64,000 bases of DNA, taken from the NCBI GenBank assembly GCA_019096065.1, contig JAGUCH010000002.1, positions 1,500,501-1,564,500 on the forward strand, in the 5' to 3' direction. Positions 1-12,900 of the stretch are shown piece after piece. The DNA is from Paracyclopina nana (Eukaryota > Arthropoda > Copepoda > Cyclopoida > Cyclopettidae). Numbering within the stretch: the first letter of the stretch is position 1; each line of letters begins with the position of its first letter. Under the pieces are notes generated by a model. That model did no database searches and had not been told where the DNA came from. It saw only the letters and a list, made by a program, of their open reading frames with translations. A program made the translations under genes and the position numbers.

Positions 1-3000
1 CAACATCACGAGACTTTGCAATCTCGCCAAAATGCTCTTGGCCTTCCAATGTTTTTTCCTCCTTGTCATCTGTCATGCAGAAAACACGCAGTCTGGCCTC
101 AAGGACTTCATGACGCTTGGAGAAAACGACAAATCTGCAAAGATAGTTTACATATTACACATGGGAAAATAAAGATTTGTTGAAGATAAATTTGCAGCCA
201 ACAAGGATCATGGAGATTTTCCATAGGCAAATTTTTGTTTTTACAAATGCAGTTAAAAATGAAAATATGGGTGATTTGGCTACAAATGAAGTGGGAAGAC
301 ATTTCATTTACTTGGCCATGAATGGGACATGTATTGCTTCTCTGTAGAGCTCAGTGGCCATTTTGGTTGCTTCACCAACATTTCTGCAATCCATGAGCCA
401 GAACCTGGCTGACACTGTAGTGGTGAAGTTGACACAGTCATTGACAAAGTGCAAGGGAGTCGATCCAGTGACATCTTCCCACTGAGCCCTGGTTGTGCCT
501 CCTAAAAAGATGACACCATGAGATTTTTGTAAGGTATGCCTAATGTTGCTCAAACTGATGAAATGACTTTAATTTCTAGCAGCAGTATATAGCCTTTGAA
601 AAAGAGAGAGTTCCATAACATTAGAGATGTCAGTGGTTGATGATGATTATTTTTGTTTTAGTGCACTAGTTGTATAAAGTGTGAATCATATCTGTTTGTG
701 CAGCTAACATGCTCTCACAACTTCTAGATGACGATAATAGCAACAATGATGATGATACACTCTTAAAAACGAGATATCTTGGGAGTAAGTGCAAAAGAAA
801 AAAATCAGCAGCAAGCATCAGCAGCAGGCTGTTCAGGTTGAGAGGAACAATAAGGCTCAAATTCTCTCTACCATTGTGATAGTCATGTTATGTGGGTGAT
901 TTGGGTCAGTGTGATGAGTCTTTTCCACCAGAAAAATAAAGAAAGCTCTAAAAGTACTATTAACATAATTGTCATGCTGGGTCACAATTATTGACAAAAG
1001 AAAGGCCAACTTTTAATTACAAGGCATCACAACCATGGCTTAAGTTTTGCACTCTCTTTGTTAATAAGCTAGAAAAATGTGAATCTTTCTCAAAATTCAA
1101 GTAAATGCAAGGTCAATTTAAAGCAAATTATAAGATTTGTCTAAGGCTAGCATTAGCTTTCTTACAGCTAGATCTTAGCTCAGGCCCAGCTCCTAGGTAA
1201 TTAAGTTCAATGCTTTCTTAGCTTTTCATTTGGGTTTCAACTAGCTTGAAGCAGAGAAGAGTCAGGATTTTATTCATGTAAATCCTAAAGCATTCTTAAA
1301 CAAGCTTCAAGTCAGCTTAATCTGGCCATAAATTTGTCTTGCATCAGTTTAAAACTAGCATTGAACCAGAGTTGAAGCAGTTGCTTAAAATCTGCCTTAT
1401 CCTAAAAACAAGCAATACATGGGCATTGAGTTAACAACAACTTATTATAACCTAACTTTACAAATCCTTAAATTGACCTCAAACAAGAAATGAACTAGCA
1501 TTGAAGAACCATGAAACTAAACTTAAACTAACCTATTGTTGTTTTTCAATGAAGCCTTCAAAAAGCTAAATGAGAGAATACAAATTCTAGGCCCAAAAGT
1601 GAAAGACAGGAGAAGAAGTAGCATTCTTAAGTAATTCAAGGGGTCTTGTACTTGTTCATAATCATGGTATCTTTTCTTTTGGTTGTTGCAGATGTAATAT
1701 CAGAATAATAGAGAGTTTTTTAAGTTTAAAAGAAACAGGAATGTAAAAAAAGGAAAAAGAGACACAACAACATTGACTGCTCTCATTGGGATGTTGAAGT
1801 GATGTAAAAATGATGTAGTAAACAAGAGTCTTTTTTACACATTGGTAGGAGAATTACCTTTGAGTGATCTTTTCCGGAACACGCCTGCTTGCCAAGTGAG
1901 AAAAAAAGAAAAGAAAGAAGTATCACTTTTTTGATTTGCTTTTGCAATGACAAGATCAGATCAAAGGCACTTGTATTCTGGGGTTAGGTCCACCCTCTTT
2001 TTTTCAGGGTGAGAGAGAGAGTAAAATGGCTGTCAAAACTAAAATTTTCATGCTTTTTGCAGACCTATTTCAAGTCTCTCAACACCAAGGGTCTCAAATT
2101 GTTTGGTGGACTTTTTGGGTCCATTGAGTAGTTTTTTTTCCAATAACAACTAAAGGAGGGAAACAGAACTACTATGCATTTGCTCTCAGGAGACAAGAAC
2201 GTTTTTGCTGTCTTCTATGCTAATAAATAAGTAAGGTTCAACAGTAACAATGTACTAGCAAGTGGTCAACTGCCTTGAAGTCAGCAGGTCAAAGGATGAC
2301 ACAATGATAGCAATCATACTAAGCTAGTATATATAAATAAGTAAAGGACACTAGATAATATGTTTTTCTGTAGTGAAAACTATATGATGATGTTGTGATG
2401 AATTATTGTAGAGTAGCTCTTTTTGCTTTTCCAATTAGTCTACATAGAACATAGAGAATGGCGCGAAATGTAAACAGTTTTCTTTCGAATTCTATGTTGT
2501 GAACTACTAAGGCAATTTTTAGATTAAGAACTTTTTAAATTTTTTTTTTTTAAAGTGAAAGGAATTCAAGTTTCCCAATTTAAGGGAGCCATTCTCTATA
2601 GCCTATGTAGAGAGCTATTGCATATGTAATACATATACTGTTGTTATAAGACCCTGCATATAGTAATAGAGAAAGGAAAACACTCAGGAGAGCAAGCATT
2701 TTTTTTTTAGAATCCTAGCTGAAAATAGAATGGTTGATTTTTAGCTACCATACCTGTGATTGAGCATAGTAGCCTTAGTGTAGGCGTTTCTCCGTTATAC
2801 TGGTTAATCATGCCTTTTCCAGCAGCTTGTGGCACTGGAATAGTCAGAGTGATTGGCTTGTGGAACTTCCTTCGACGAGGTTCCACTGTGACAATGGGTG
2901 ACACTGCCACTCTGTTACCCAAGAGCTTGGCAGTCAGCTCCGGAGGAATGGGTTGAGCCTAAGCATAGTGAAAAATACACATAATAAAAAAACTAATTGT

Positions 3001-3950
3001 GATGCAGGATTTGGAGAACTGTAAACCATATACCAAAGTAAATAAATAATGCTGGTGGGGTTCAAATTAAAAAAAAAGAAGCATAAAGTCAGCAGTGACA
3101 ACTGAAAAATTGGTGAGAAAATGCAAAGGCTCCCCACACACACATAAGGACAAAAAATAAATAAATGAAATAATACATTCAATGAAGAATGCCCAAAAGT
3201 CACAGATACATGAAAAAACACCAATAATTTAACAACAACAATAACCATGGATTTTTGTTGGGTGTTGGCAACCTTTGCATTTTTTTTGCAATAATTACAA
3301 GAATTGGTAAGGGCAAAAGTGTAGTATATTGTTGTCTCTTTTTCAATAGCATAGTAATAATTATTTTTTTTGTTTTGGTTGGGCATATCTTCAAAGAATG
3401 CATAGACTTATTGATAAATTGCATATTACAATTTGGTGGTCACAGTTTAAATTGTTTTAGCAGTTGAAGGGTTGGTTTTTGAACAGGAGGGCAAAAATGG
3501 GGCAGATTTATCAGATCTTTGTCACACAATCTCTGTTAATTTGCTTATTACTGAATGAAGGGAGGGGATGATTGCAAAATCAGCCTATTATCCACATTTC
3601 TTGATGCATTTTGGCTCTTACAAATTTTAACCAGAAAAGTGAAGAGTGCCTGAAAATTTAGGGCTCAACTCAAATGTAACATTTGCTGCACCAGGCTTTT
3701 ACTGTTATTTACTGAACTATGTTAATCCAAAATTGAATTGAGAGGTGGATAGTAAGTCTTCACCAAATCAAAGAGAAACGCTTTTTCTTAGGCAAATGGT
3801 TTACAGTGATCTTTTTCAGTAGCCCATTGGGCACCCCTTTGCGAGGCCTGAACATGTTTACCTGAAGGCCAACTTTAATCTTCTTTGTCAAGGCTCCCTG
3901 TGGGAACACAGCTTGCACTTGGGGCACCACTGTGCTGTTCACAACGCCAC
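1..3950 (-). CDS. Ank: Ankyrin second ZU5 and UPA exons (partial)
   Basis: Exon 3950-3862 ([20 protein letters not shown]), 2958-2754 ([20 protein letters not shown]; ends LLCSIT), 501-312 ([35 protein letters not shown]) and 134-1 ([35 protein letters not shown]) are collinear with known ankyrins. The donor of exon 501-312 lies inside the Lys codon of FMAK and the next exon supplies the last base. The window cuts the last exon after SRDV. Confidence 0.93.
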
Positions 3951-6900
3951 CTAGGAAGCCAAAAAAAAAAATTTTTCAAGTCCCTAATGAGAAATAAAAA
4001 AACCTACCTTCAGGTCCAATAGCATGAACCTCCTGTCTGATCCTGGAGACAATAGCAAAATATTGGGGGAAATCCGTGGTCAAAATCCTGGTGATCCTGG
4101 TAGTGTTCAAGTCCTCCAATTGAGTCAACTCTGAAAAGATGCCACATTTTAAAGAAGGAGGAAAAAATTACAAAAAGGCTGTCAAACCGTCAGGGTCAAA
4201 GCTCTCTTGAAGCACTTCTTGGACAGCCTCTTCAGTGGCCTCCAAAGTGTGCTCCCTCCAAGTTTCTCCATTGTCTGACCTCAAAATGACTATCTCCCTT
4301 TCCTTCCCCCTTAAAGCTGCAAAATGTGGAACCTCAATAATGACTGGCCTGAAAAAGATCGGACCTAGCTGGTTAATCCCCAAAATCATGAGATTTCGAT
4401 TTTACCCCAAGAATTTGGCTCCTGAGGGTCCAAGTTCCAAGACTCTTGAGGCAATCGCTTCACCCTCCATTAGAGGTGGAGGGTGGATTAACTTGTCCTT
4501 TTTGAGGTATCTACACGTGATTCTCATGGGCATTGGAGCTTTCCTGGGTGGAATGATGACTCTTACTCCGGAATGCCTACAGCCACGCATAGCTCCACCA
4601 CGAGCATCAACCATGAAGCTCACCAGGAACCTGCATTAATTTGGTAACTTTAAATTGACTGTAAAAAAAGTAGGTCAATACAATCAACAGCAAAAAGTGG
4701 ACACAGCACTTAGAAAATCAAATGCAGGTCAACTATGGAATGGGGAGAAGCAGATATAACTACAAGGATGAAAAAGAGTGACATATTTTTTGCATCACCC
4801 TTTAGGATATGTTTTTTTTGGCAAGCAATGATCAGAAAAAGGCAAAAGCAAAATAAAACAGAGTCTATGTCTCAAATAGATGGAGTGCAACATCTATTGC
4901 TAGCATAAATGAAATAACATACAGGCTGTCTGGCAGAATTTAGCAAGAGCAGCAAAAATCTACTGGACACACTGTATATGTATCAGTAGTTGTTGTTGTT
5001 GTTAGAGTAGCTTTGACTTACGATCTCCAACGAAGTTTTCTGTACATGTACACAAATTAGTTGATGTTAGTAGTTATGAGCGAAATTAGTAGCAGAGAGG
5101 GAGAGTTTAAAGTAGACATAATCCCCAAGGACAAAAATCGGAACTCAAAGTTGAAAAAAGGGAAGAAATGGCCTTTAAAAGGATAGGACATCTACAACTT
5201 AGTTCATTTTATGCCCGCAAGGCAAAACGATGGCGCTCCAAACAAAGTTTAATATAAATTGCTAAAAAAGCAACAAAAACAAATTGGAGCGCCACCTAGC
5301 GGTGATTTTTTGAATAGGTCCAAATCCTTGTAAAGGCAACATAACAGCCCTTCGATATGGGTTTATATCTATGAGAAGGTGGTGCGAACAACAGAAAAGT
5401 CTACAGAATGGAAGATTGGCACAACATGATAGCAAGAATCTGAAGGCAAAATTACTTGGCTCTCCACATGGGTTGGCTGACAAAAAATCATGGTCAAATT
5501 CATTAGTATGTAAGATCACCTCATCATAGAATATATCCCATTAAAAGCAAAGGAAAAAGAATCAGAAGAATGAAAGTCAAAGGAAGGTAAACAAAAAGTC
5601 AAAAAATTAATGTCTACCTTTCCCTCCACATGGAAGACACACTGCGATTTCCCACACTTGTAGCCAAACTAAGATGGCTATGGTTCCCAAGTGTACTCCT
5701 TCAAAAACATAAGATAACAGGTGAACCAAAACAACCAAAACAAAATATGAAATGAATAACCTGCCTAAAACAAAAATGAGCTATGTTGGCCTAACCCCAA
5801 AAACTGAGCTATTCTTAATTTTCCCTCAAGACTTTTTATGCTAGGAATTGACTTACCCAATTTTCAGGGTGGATTTGTTGGGTAAATCCACGTTGTCAGC
5901 TGATGCGTTGTTGACACCAGAGTGATACTCCTTGGTTTTCTCCAAAGCAGCCAATTTTTCCTCCAAACTGCCAGGGGCAGCAGCAGCTGCTGCAGCTCTC
6001 TGTAATTGCAAAAATGTAAACATTAGATGAGAAAACAAGTCTTTTAACTTTCAAGCAGACAAAAATAAGATTTTCCCATTTCTTTTCAATTAGCAACTTT
6101 GCAATTACTGTACTTAAAATCCATGACAGCTGCGCATTTTAGGCACAAAGTGAAATTCAATAGAATTCCAAAAAAGGACATATTTCCTATTTTGGCATAT
6201 CACCTTACATTATTTTCCATTTTGAGGGAAAAAAATTAAGTAAGCTCATAAGATGTTTAACATTATTTTAGGTATTTTAGAATGGTTAAATCAGTAGAAT
6301 TTCTTAGGCCACAAAATAATCCACTGTGACTTGGCACAAAGGAGAAAAGTACTTAGATACCAAAAAAGGCAAAAACTAGCTTTTTTGCTACAATCAAATG
6401 GAAACTCCAGTTTCCCAATAAAACAGATAAATGACACACCCATCATCATGACATTAGCTTTTTTTCTGACAATTACCTGGTGGTACACAGTGGATGTTTG
6501 CTCTTTTGTGGAGATGAGTTTTTCATCATGAGTGACATCAATTGGCATTGAGTCATCTCCCAAAGACTTCATTTCATCCACAGTCAAATATTTGTACGAG
6601 GATTCTCCCAGCATGTTCTCCTCACCTGCAAATAATTTCAAATGACAATTGATCAAGGACAACAGTGCGGTGGTGGAAAAAAAAGTGAAACCTTTGGCTG
6701 AAACTTCATATTGGCCATGATGGCAACAAATTTGCAATTTGCAGCAGCTCTTAGCTGGGCTCATTGCTCAAATCGAACTGGCTCAAAGCTGCAGCAGGAT
6801 TGCAAAATCCTTCAAAAAATCTAGTGGCTTGAGGAACCTGTTTTGCAAGCATTTTTCACTCAAAACTGAGCGTTTTGTGAGTGTTTTCTGCAAAATCACT

Positions 6901-9900
6901 ACACAAACAACGATATTTTTAAGTAGCTCACTTTTCTAAGAAACAGAGGTTTTTTTAATAAGTACTTTAAAAAATAGCAAATTTTTTTTAAATGAATTTA
7001 TTGAAAGAAATATGTTCTGAAAATGGCAAGCTTCATTACCTTTGTCAAAACAGCAATTTAGATAGCTTAAAAGTATCATGATAAGATTATTTTAAAATTC
7101 AGCTAAAACTTAAATTAAAAGTAAAGTGTACCTTTGAGGAGCAAATTCATTACAAAAGTTCTGTAATAGCTAGTGTCACAATTATCCATGTTTGCAAGCT
7201 GAGCTTGAAACAGTAACTCACCAAGCATAAAAAAGCTGAATTTGGCCAAATCGAAGACTATTCACTTTATTCAGCAATCTAGTCAGCTGATGAAATCACA
7301 CACTTTTTTCCCACACAGCATGACTGGAATTTTGCAGAAAAATTATTAAAATTCCTCACATGATGCTGCACACTTCAGAATTACTTCTTTTTTACGCGTA
7401 ATCCTCAGCTGTTGATAATCAGTCAAGCTAAGACAAAATTGAGGATTTTCATCCTTTGCTCTTATGGCCAAGGAGACTTACTGAGCTCCAAGTTGGACAT
7501 GCACACTGGGGGTCGTGACCCTGTAAAAAGTGCCATGATGGCCTTAAGCCACTCTCACAGACACTACCTGCTCAAAGGCATATTTGAATCATAACCCCTT
7601 TGAAGCTACGGTTTTCCCATAGTGCTATTTATTGAGCCAAGGTAAGTAGTTAGCCAGTATGTAAGTCATGAAAAAGCAAACATAACATTCAAGGTCTAAA
7701 AGCAGCAGCAGCAGCTATTAAAAGAGTCAATATTTTGGCCAAGTGGAAGTTAGCATGTTTAATTCAGTGCTGCTTCACCTGGCTAATGTACAAATGTATG
7801 CATCTTGGAATCTAAAAGTGAGAGTTGAAACCAGTCGTGAGCTGGCATTGTGCAAAATCTAGGGGGTCACTATGCATATTCAGACATACGTGACACATTC
7901 AGTGCCGCTATTATGCAGCATTAAACTGGAGTGGAATAACCCGCAGTGACGTCACGATTTGTTTACAAACAAAGTTTGCCACGTGGCGCGCGGAAAGCGG
8001 GACAGTACTGCACGCGCGCACTGCTGCTCACAGCTTTGCTGTTGTTATTGTTAGTAAATGCCACTTTTTCTACTTGAAATCACTATTTTACTTACTAGGC
8101 TGGCCTAACGTGGCCCCTTCATAACCTGACATCAGTTCAAGATGATGAACATCCTGGCCATTGGCAGCTTGTGTGCCATAAATGGCAGAATCTAGCAAAT
8201 CTTCGCCTAGTTAACAAAACAAAAAGGAAAGAAAAAAACGAACATAAAGAAGGGGGGAAAACAATGGACTTACCTCCTTCGTCTTCAGAGTCGGACATAA
8301 AAGTCTCTTGCATGGACTCTGGTGCCAGGACTTTGTACTTTTCTTCAATGGTGGTGGTGGTTGTGGTGGTGATTTCCTGCTCAGTGACCACCTTGAGGGT
8401 CTCAACCACCGAGATGTATCCAAGCCTCTGGGCAATCGACAAGGCAGTTTGGCCATTCTGCAAACAGAAACCCATTTTCAAAATTAGATATTCAAAGGCA
8501 TTTTTTTTCACTTTAACTTGTTAGGTGTCCAAGGCGTGATGCTGAGCAACACAGCCTTGGATGATTTGAGCAGTTGTCTAAAATTATTTTTCCTCCGAGC
8601 TAAATAATGTCTTAATTAGTAGCGCAACTGATGAAGCAAACTTGGCCTCGCTCCGCTTAAATAAAAATGCTTACGTTAGAAACAATGTTTGGCTCAGCGC
8701 TGCCAGTTTCAAGGAGCAAGCTGACAATCTGAGAGTGTCCTTGCTGAGCTGCCTGATGAAGTGGAGTGTATCCGAGCTCATTCTGGCCATTGACCACAAC
8801 TTGCTGGTCCAGCAAAAACTTGACCATGCTGGCTGATCCGAAATGGGCAGCCACGTGCAATGGGCTGTACCCAGCTTTGGTGACAGCATTCAAGTCGGCC
8901 TCGTTGCCAGCCAACACTTCAGCCACGTTGATCTTGTCCTCCTGTGCACACAAATGGATTGGAGCCAGGCCATTCTTGGCTTGGGCATTGGGATCAGCAC
9001 TGTGCTTGAGCAGGAGCTTGCCCATATCCATATGCCCTTCCTGAGCTGCCAAGTGAAGCGGAGTGAATCCAGCCTTGGACTCGGCGTCAGTTTTGGCTCC
9101 ATACTCCAAAAGGCTGGCAGCAATGTCCAGCTGGTTCTTCTTGGCTGTGATGTGCAGTGGAGTGTATCCATTCTTGGCTGCAGCATGTGGAGATGCTCCC
9201 TAACATGAAAAAGGAGAGTTAACTATGGCCTCAAAAGGAGTGTTTGATTTTTTAGTTACTTTGTCAAGGAGAAGAAGTGCCACATTTTGGTGGTCATAAT
9301 GAGCTGCCACGTGGAGTGGAGTGACTCCATTCTTGCCCTCAGCATCAACAGGAGCATCTTTCTCCAGTAGGAGCCTCGATACTTTGAGGTTGCCATATTT
9401 GGCTGCCAAGTGCAAGGGAGTGAAGCCCTTCTTGGTGGCTGCAGTGAGAGAGGCCTTGTGCTCCAGCAGGACTGAGGCCACCTCTTCCTGGCCTTCCTTG
9501 GCAGCAATGTGCAAAGCGGTGTACAGATCTTTGGTGGTGGCATCCACTTGAGCTCCGGATTGGAGCAACAAGACCACAATGTCCACATTTCCCAATCTGG
9601 AGGCAATGTGAAGGGGAGTTTGCTGCTCCTGCGAACGAATAAAAAGTTATGATAAACGAGCGTAAAGTTCTGCTGCATTGCACCAAAAGCTCGGTCTCAC
9701 ACTCTTTCAGCAAAGTTGGAACGAAGAAAAGCTCGGCACATTTGTGGTGTCTGGCTTAACAACTACTTTGCTGATTGGCAGCAACCTCGGTCGCTATCTT
9801 TTGAGCCGATTGCGCTAATGAGCTAGCCACAATGGAGGCCTCCATTAAAAAGACATTAAGCTACAAAGAATAGCAACAAATTTTAAGTGGATAAAGTCTG

Positions 9901-12900
9901 ATGTATCTAGCATGAATGGGGCAGGCTATCTCAGTTTTCGCAACCAAGTTTGACGTCAATCAGCTCAAAAGTTGTAAAGCGAAGAGTCTCAAAAGAACTT
10001 TGATTAGTTCCATTCCAACTTTGCTGAGAGAGTGCGAGAACGAGCCAAAGACTCACCCGAGCACGAGCATCCACTTGGGCCCCATTTCTCAAAAGGATTC
10101 GAATGATGTCCGTTTGGTTGGCCCTGGCTGCCAAATGTAATGGAGTCTCTCCGCGTACAGTGGCCTCGTCCGGAGAGGCTTGGTGTTGGATCAAGAAGAT
10201 CACAATGTTCATGCATCCCATGAAGCTGGCCACATGCAGGGGAGTGAGTCCGGATTCAGTGGTGGCCTCGATGGAAGCTCCATACTTCAAGAGCAGTTCC
10301 ACAACTTTGATCCGGTTCTTCTTGCAGGCAATATGCAATGGAGTGAAGCCGTTGAGGGCTCGGGCATTCGGGTCAGCCTTTCGGTCAAGCAACAGCTTGG
10401 CCACCCTCACATGGCCACAGTGGGCAGCGACATGCAAGGCGGTCAAATAGTCCACTGTGACCTCATCCACAGGAGCTTTGTGGTGGAGCAGGATCCTGGC
10501 TGCATCCACATGGTCACCCTGGCTGGCCATGTGTAAGGGAGCAAGGCCATTTTTGGTCTTTGCTGAAATGGGGGCTCCCCTTTGGACCATCATGTCCACC
10601 ACATTCTCATGGCCTGACCGGGCTGCACAGTGGAGTGGGGTGAGGCCATCCCTGGTCTTGGCCTCCAAATTGGCTCCTTTGTCCAACAAGAGAGCCACCA
10701 TGTTCGCCTTGCCCCATTTGGCAGCCACATGCAAAGGGGTGATGTTATGCTGAGAAAGATACACATTGAGAATGCTAAAAAGCTGAAGGCTAATCTTTGT
10801 GCTCACCTTGGCAGCATAATTGACATTGGCGTTCCTCTGCAGCAAAAGAGCCGCAATGTTCTCATTGCCATAGTGGGCAGCAATATGCAGGGGAGTGAAT
10901 CCGGATTTGGAAGTGACATCTGGATTATGGTCGTTTTGCAACAGCAAACCTGCAGCCTTTGTGTCATCCTTCTTGGCAGCGATGTGCAATGCAGGCAGTC
11001 TCACTTTGCCTCTTGTATCATTTTCTAGCAGAACTGCCACCACCTAAAATCATCATAGTTAGAAGATAGCAGATTTATTTTTTGACGAATGAAAATCCTA
11101 AGCATTCAAATGTTTATTGATGTCCATGCATGGAGCATAGATGAGAATCCTAAGCATTGAGAGCCTTTCAAAAAAATTGTATCATTTGTCACTCGGCATC
11201 AGCTATGATTTCTTCAAGTTGAAAAGCTTGTTGTCAACAATCAAGCATATCAAATATACTTTTTCAAAAGTTCATGAAGTAGTTTTTGAAGTTCATCCAA
11301 TAAAAAGTGAGCATTGATTCCAAAATCAAATCATCGCAATTAATGTTTTTGTGTAGATGCATTGATAATAGATGATAATCCTAAGATTTAAGACCCATTC
11401 AAAAAATTATCATCCTACGACACTCGGCTTCATCAATGATTTCCTCAAGTTGAAAAGCTCTTTTGCAATAATCAAGCATTTCAAATGTACTTTCTCAAAA
11501 GTTCGTAAAGTCGTCTTTGAATTCTATCCAATTAATAGTAAGCATTGGATCCTTATATGAAATCATCGTCATAAGTACACATGACTTTGATTCATGTCCA
11601 TGCATTGAGCATCGATGAAAATCCTAAGCATTGATACCCTTTCCAAAAAAATTAAATCATTTGTCACTCGGCATCAGCCAAGATTTCTTCAAGTTGAAAA
11701 GCTTTCTTGGCAAAATCAAGCATTTCGAATGCATGAATCGCATGGAGGCTTTCTAGCCAATCTACCTTATCATGTCCTTGCTGGAGGGCCACAGCTAAGG
11801 GCGTGAATCCATCTTCGGTGGCCAAGCTCTGATTGGCTCCACTTGCCAACAAAAACCTCACAACTCCATCATGGTTCTCCTGGGCTGCCATGTACAAAGG
11901 AGTGAAGCCATTTTGGGATTGCACATTGACAGCACTGCCAGCCTCAACCAAGATTTTCACCACAGCTTCCTACACATAAAAAGAACTTTAAATTGAATTA
12001 TCAAAGGACTATTTTTTGCTGGCTTACTTGACCAGCCAATGAGGCAATGTGGAGGGCAGTGTTGCCCTTTTTAGTGGCAGAATCAATTTTGGCACCCCTG
12101 GCCAACAATTCTTCCACCACAGACACATGGCCTTCTTTGGATGCCAAATGGAGAGCATTGAGTCCATTCTAAATGCGGAAAAATAGAGTTGAATGTATTT
12201 TGGTATTATCATAATTATATAGCTTACAGCATTGCAAGTGTTGATGTCAGTGCTGGCTTTTAAGTACTCGAGGACTTTTTCCAGGTTTCCTCCCCTGGCA
12301 GCTCTGAGGAAGCTGGCATTGTCATCAGACTGTAAAATAAAATGGAGAATACTTGATTATCTTTGATTTTTTACAATGGAGAAAAAAGCAGTGCTTTAGC
12401 AGTCAAGAGGCTTTCTCAAGCCAATAATAGTGCACGAGCCTGGGCCTCAAAGGCCTTTTTCTCAAGGCCATTGACTCTTATAGTACTACATGTACACTAT
12501 AACTGGAGGCAAAATTATGGCTATTTCCTTAATATATATGCCAAGTAAACTATTTTTCAGATGCATTTCTGCCATATTGCCTAGTGTGAATTTTCAGCCT
12601 TTAGCTACTGAAATTTCCCAGCTTCCAGGTGAATTTCCACAATTTTCTCACTGCCATGCACTTGGGACAAAATTAGCATAAATTGGAATATATGCAATGG
12701 CCAAAGCTGGAATTCAGCCAACTTTTCCCATTAAACAAGGCCTTCGCAACTTTTTATATGCAGTAATTTAAAAGGCCTTAACTTCTTTAAAATTAGATTA
12801 GGGGCTAAAAAAGTACTTCTTTTTTGGTGTGGCAAAGATTTTCTGTCCTGAAGTGGAGAGAGAAAATCAACTTCCACAGGAAATTCGATATTAGTACCTA

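Noticed and set aside
2934-3424. 150-aa and 74-aa minus-strand ORFs
   Set aside because: AT-rich, low-complexity intron sequence; the first overlaps only the start of the ankyrin exon 2958-2754.
9321-9551. Plus-strand ORFs across the ankyrin repeats (8.6-11 kb)
   Set aside because: Antisense shadows of the repeat-coding exons; no independent motifs.
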